From positions 1 through 64,000 of the forward strand of contig JAGQQG010000001.1 of assembly GCA_020426325.1 (NCBI GenBank): a DNA stretch of 64,000 nucleotides, in the 5' to 3' direction. Shown piece after piece: positions 61,386-64,000 of this stretch. The stretch comes from Planctomycetaceae bacterium (GTDB lineage Bacteria; Planctomycetota; Planctomycetia; Planctomycetales; Planctomycetaceae). The notes beneath the pieces were generated by a model. The model had not been told where the DNA came from. It worked only from the letters and a program-made list of their open reading frames with translations, and did no database searches. A program made the translations under genes and the position numbers. How positions within the stretch are numbered: the first letter of the stretch is position 1; each line of letters opens with the position of its first letter.

Positions 61386-64000
61386 ATGAATTCATCGGCG
61401 ATACCGTCTGTCTTCAATGGACTTTTGAATTCTCGCTGGATTGGTCGGTCACGACCTTGGGCTGCCGGGGTGGTATGCGGGACCTGCTTATTTGTCTGGA
61501 GTCAACAACTCCTGGCATCATTCGGTCTCTCGCTGCCGGTAACCGGTGCCCTCACTCTCACGATTGCGATGGGAATCACCGTGGGGTGGTCGCTCCGCGC
61601 CTGGGTGAACTCGCAGCCGATGGGAAAGTTCGTCCCAGCTCTTGCATGGCTGGCAATCTCCGTCTGGACCGTGGGTTTTCCGTGGATGCTGACGCTCGCT
61701 CGTGCAGCAATCGGTCGTGTGCCGTCGTCGTTGCTGGAGGTTGAGGCGACAGTCTTTGCGCTTCTTCTCATCAATAGTTTTGTATTACTCATGGTGCCGA
61801 TGACGGCGCTCACCTGGATCGCTCTCGGTCGTGCGTTTGCTCAACCTCAACGAAGCAGGGATCGTTTTCCTGTATCGATTCGCTTCGTACTTGGCTGCGG
61901 ACTTGCATTGGGAACGGCGCCGGTTCTTCTGGCATCGTGGCTCAGCGTTGAACAGATCGGCCATATGATGACTTGTCTTGCGGCCGTCGCGTTCTGGTTC
62001 AGCGTGACTCAAGTCAATGCTGAGTCCGAACAATGTCAATCGTCTTGTTTCGGCTTGCTCGATGTGTTCATCATCAATCGGCAGCACCTCCGATGGTTGG
62101 CTTGTGCGTCGTTGTTGACCGGAGCGGTGATTCCACTGGTAAGTCGTCAGATATTGCAGTTCCTGCCCGGCAGCGGGTTTGAGTTCTATGCAATGTTTGG
62201 CGGACTCGTTTGCGGAGCGGCTTGTGGTCTCGCTTGGTCAGAGAGGCTGCTTCGGAAGAAAGACCAGACTCTCAGTCACGACGCGATCCTGAGTGCTTCA
62301 TTCATCGTGGCTGTGTGGCCGGCCATTCTGCTGACCCTCGAACCACTGTTGTTGCGTTGGAATTTGGCGCTCAATGCGAGTCTCGAAACAGTTCCACTGT
62401 TGATGGCCGTACGCTGGTCGATGGTATGCCTGGCTCTCTTTCCGCTGGGAGTTGCAGTCGGGCGTCTCTGCTCGTGCCGGTTTCGGTCGAAGCAGGAGGC
62501 TGAGATTGTTGTTCCAGTCGCAGTGATGCTTTGTGTCGCAGCTGGCATCGTACTGATGCGGTCGCTGTGGCCTTCGCTCGGTCTGACAATGCTCTTCACG
62601 ACAGCCGCAGCCATCACGTTGACTGTGGTTCGGTTGTGGAAGATTGAGAAACTCGCCCTCAGGAGGATCGACTGGGTCAGAGGGGCGATTGCGGTCGCTC
62701 TGATCGGGTTATTCCCTTTAACAATTCCCAGTCATCGTCCTGATCTGACAGCGAAGCTGCTGTTTTCGGGTCAGGCATTCGCTGCCCACAACTCAGGGAT
62801 TCAAAATGAACTCCTGCCGCACATCGATGACAACCGCCTGCTCACTGTCCGTGATGGTCGCGATGCAGTCTGGACTGCCTGGAAGTATCGAGGTTCTCAG
62901 ATTCATCTGCGTCGAGATGGGATTCCAGCCGGCATCGTGAGCACGAACACTCAGGCCTGCCCGCAGTTTCCGGGCGATGTGGTGACAGCCATCGCACCGC
63001 TCGTTGTCCATCCTCGACCGGATCGTGTCCTGGTTGTCGGTCTGGGAAGCACGGCTGCCGTATCGACCTGCCTGGCCTGTCCGGTACGACACGTCACCTG
63101 CATTGAGGGTGATCAGGACCTGATCCGTATCAGCGACGAGGTCATCACGCAGGCATCCGGCTTCGATCCGTTGAACGATGATCGACTCGAAGTCCACCAC
63201 ATTGACCCCACGCTGGCCCTGCTCTCCAAAGGGGAATCCTACGACGTGGTGATCGTGGAAGATGCTCATCCATCACTCATGAAATTGACTTCTCGATTTA
63301 CTCGGGAGTTTTACGAGAGTACGGCCCGGCATCTCAATCCGGGAGGCGTCGTCAGTCAGCGGTTGCAATACGCTGACTTCGGTAGGGAGCCGATAGAGAC
63401 GATTCTCGCGACACTGCGAAGCGTTTTCCCTCAGGTGGTCTGTCTGGAATCTGCCCCTGGGGAACTTGTGCTCCTCGCTTCCAATCAGAGTGAGACCCTG
63501 TTTGATGAATCGCTGTTCGAGAGATGCCAGGCCGATCACATTCGACGGCTGCTCGCCCAACAGGGATGGGACTGGTCAGTGCTGGTCAATCTGTCTGCAA
63601 TCAGTCCCGAGCAGATCACCAAGCTGGCCTCGGGAGATGTTGTGATCAACACCATCGGCAATGGTCGGTTCACTTATCGGTTGCCGCAGGAAGTCATGCG
63701 ATGGGGACCGAAATGGCGAGAGCTTGCCAATCTGTTTTCCGAACGAGGCAGCCGGATGCTGGCCTGGATCGGTGAGTCGGAGGAGATTCCCGAGATCGGC
63801 AAACGGTTGAAGGACATGTCCGAACAGCATCGGTTGATCGTTGAGTATCCCGACCGCTGGCATGCCTATCGTTCCACACTCAAGACTCGTTTACAGGAAC
63901 GACCACGTACGAAGATTATGCCCGTCAATCACGAACTCGAACGTGTCCTGCATCCGGAAGATCAGCGACGCAAGGAGTATCTCAAGGTCCTCGGCGAGGC
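61386..64000 (+). CDS. Large membrane protein with C-terminal spermidine-synthase-like domain (3' end cut by window)
   Basis: The frame is open from the ATG at 61386 to the window end, at least 871 residues. AAGGA lies four bases before the start, and an in-frame stop 18 bases upstream fixes the first possible start. The first 450 residues hold about twelve hydrophobic segments (for example LLINSFVLLMVPMTAL, ALLLLNSF-type and VAFWFSVTQVN stretches). A Rossmann methyltransferase-like domain follows at about 540-710: VLVVGLGSTAAVST, then CIEGDQDLI, DVVIVEDAHPS and RHLNPGGVVSQRL. This layout matches fused membrane/polyamine-aminopropyltransferase proteins, which are poorly understood. The gene may extend well past the window. 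Confidence 0.8.
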   Translation, partial: MNSSAIPSVFNGLLNSRWIGRSRPWAAGVVCGTCLFVWSQQLLASFGLSLPVTGALTLTIAMGITVGWSLRAWVNSQPMGKFVPALAWLAISVWTVGFPWMLTLARAAIGRVPSSLLEVEATVFALLLINSFVLLMVPMTALTWIALGRAFAQPQRSRDRFPVSIRFVLGCGLALGTAPVLLASWLSVEQIGHMMTCLAAVAFWFSVTQVNAESEQCQSSCFGLLDVFIINRQHLRWLACASLLTGAVIPLVSRQILQFLPGSGFEFYAMFGGLVCGAACGLAWSERLLRKKDQTLSHDAILSASFIVAVWPAILLTLEPLLLRWNLALNASLETVPLLMAVRWSMVCLALFPLGVAVGRLCSCRFRSKQEAEIVVPVAVMLCVAAGIVLMRSLWPSLGLTMLFTTAAAITLTVVRLWKIEKLALRRIDWVRGAIAVALIGLFPLTIPSHRPDLTAKLLFSGQAFAAHNSGIQNELLPHIDDNRLLTVRDGRDAVWTAWKYRGSQIHLRRDGIPAGIVSTNTQACPQFPGDVVTAIAPLVVHPRPDRVLVVGLGSTAAVSTCLACPVRHVTCIEGDQDLIRISDEVITQASGFDPLNDDRLEVHHIDPTLALLSKGESYDVVIVEDAHPSLMKLTSRFTREFYESTARHLNPGGVVSQRLQYADFGREPIETILATLRSVFPQVVCLESAPGELVLLASNQSETLFDESLFERCQADHIRRLLAQQGWDWSVLVNLSAISPEQITKLASGDVVINTIGNGRFTYRLPQEVMRWGPKWRELANLFSERGSRMLAWIGESEEIPEIGKRLKDMSEQHRLIVEYPDRWHAYRSTLKTRLQERPRTKIMPVNHELERVLHPEDQRRKEYLKVLGE

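Overview
The window reads as a stretch of chromosome from a planctomycete (phylum Planctomycetota, probably order Planctomycetales; the genus cannot be told from this sequence). This rests on families typical of that phylum: a 1005-residue PVC-type dehydrogenase-like protein that joins a propeller, HEAT repeats and a C-terminal haem site; a WD40-caspase fusion; a von Willebrand A protein followed by a giant coiled-coil membrane protein; an FG-GAP repeat protein; many short exported proteins; and an archaeal-type formylmethanofuran:tetrahydromethanopterin formyltransferase. Coding is dense, GC looks moderately high, and genes occur on both strands in short runs. I saw no rRNA, tRNA, CRISPR array or intact insertion sequence.

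Layout. 1-5.0 kb: end of an Ala/Pro-rich protein, mutY, a YbjQ protein, comB and glyQS. 5.0-7.0 kb: a small accessory patch with a DUF433/DUF5615 toxin-antitoxin pair, a methionine-aminopeptidase-like protein that has lost most metal ligands, and a broken REP-type transposase. 7.0-13.9 kb: three linked genes for envelope proteins (VWA protein, 1207-residue coiled-coil protein, small exported partner). 13.9-28.8 kb: mainly housekeeping and metabolic genes (rluB-like, pyrK, PVC dehydrogenase, phosphodiesterase-like, Fe-alcohol dehydrogenase, PQQ-type propeller, ComM/YifB ATPase, PHB-depolymerase-like esterase, glmS, ispH).

28.8-37.8 kb: five genes in one direction encode a two-CXXCH exported protein, two paralogous exported proteins with a Tyr-rich small protein between them, and an exported WD40-caspase. 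This is the best candidate for an undescribed system. 37.8-43.0 kb: a 1-kb leader with an RNA hairpin, then two tandem paralogous outer-membrane-like proteins closed by an 18-bp terminator. 43-51.6 kb: small exported hydrolases and lipoproteins, an exported HEAT protein with an embedded receiver-like domain, and a TPR protein. 51.9-60 kb: FG-GAP protein, Rieske ferredoxin, orphan histidine kinase, PP2C phosphatase, PEGA lipoprotein, and the C1 gene ftr translationally coupled to a HAD phosphatase. 60-64 kb: a HEAT/PDZ protein and a large membrane protein with a spermidine-synthase-like domain, cut by the window end.

All functions are inferred from motifs read by eye; no database search was possible. 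Where a start differs from the longest reading frame, the reason is given.
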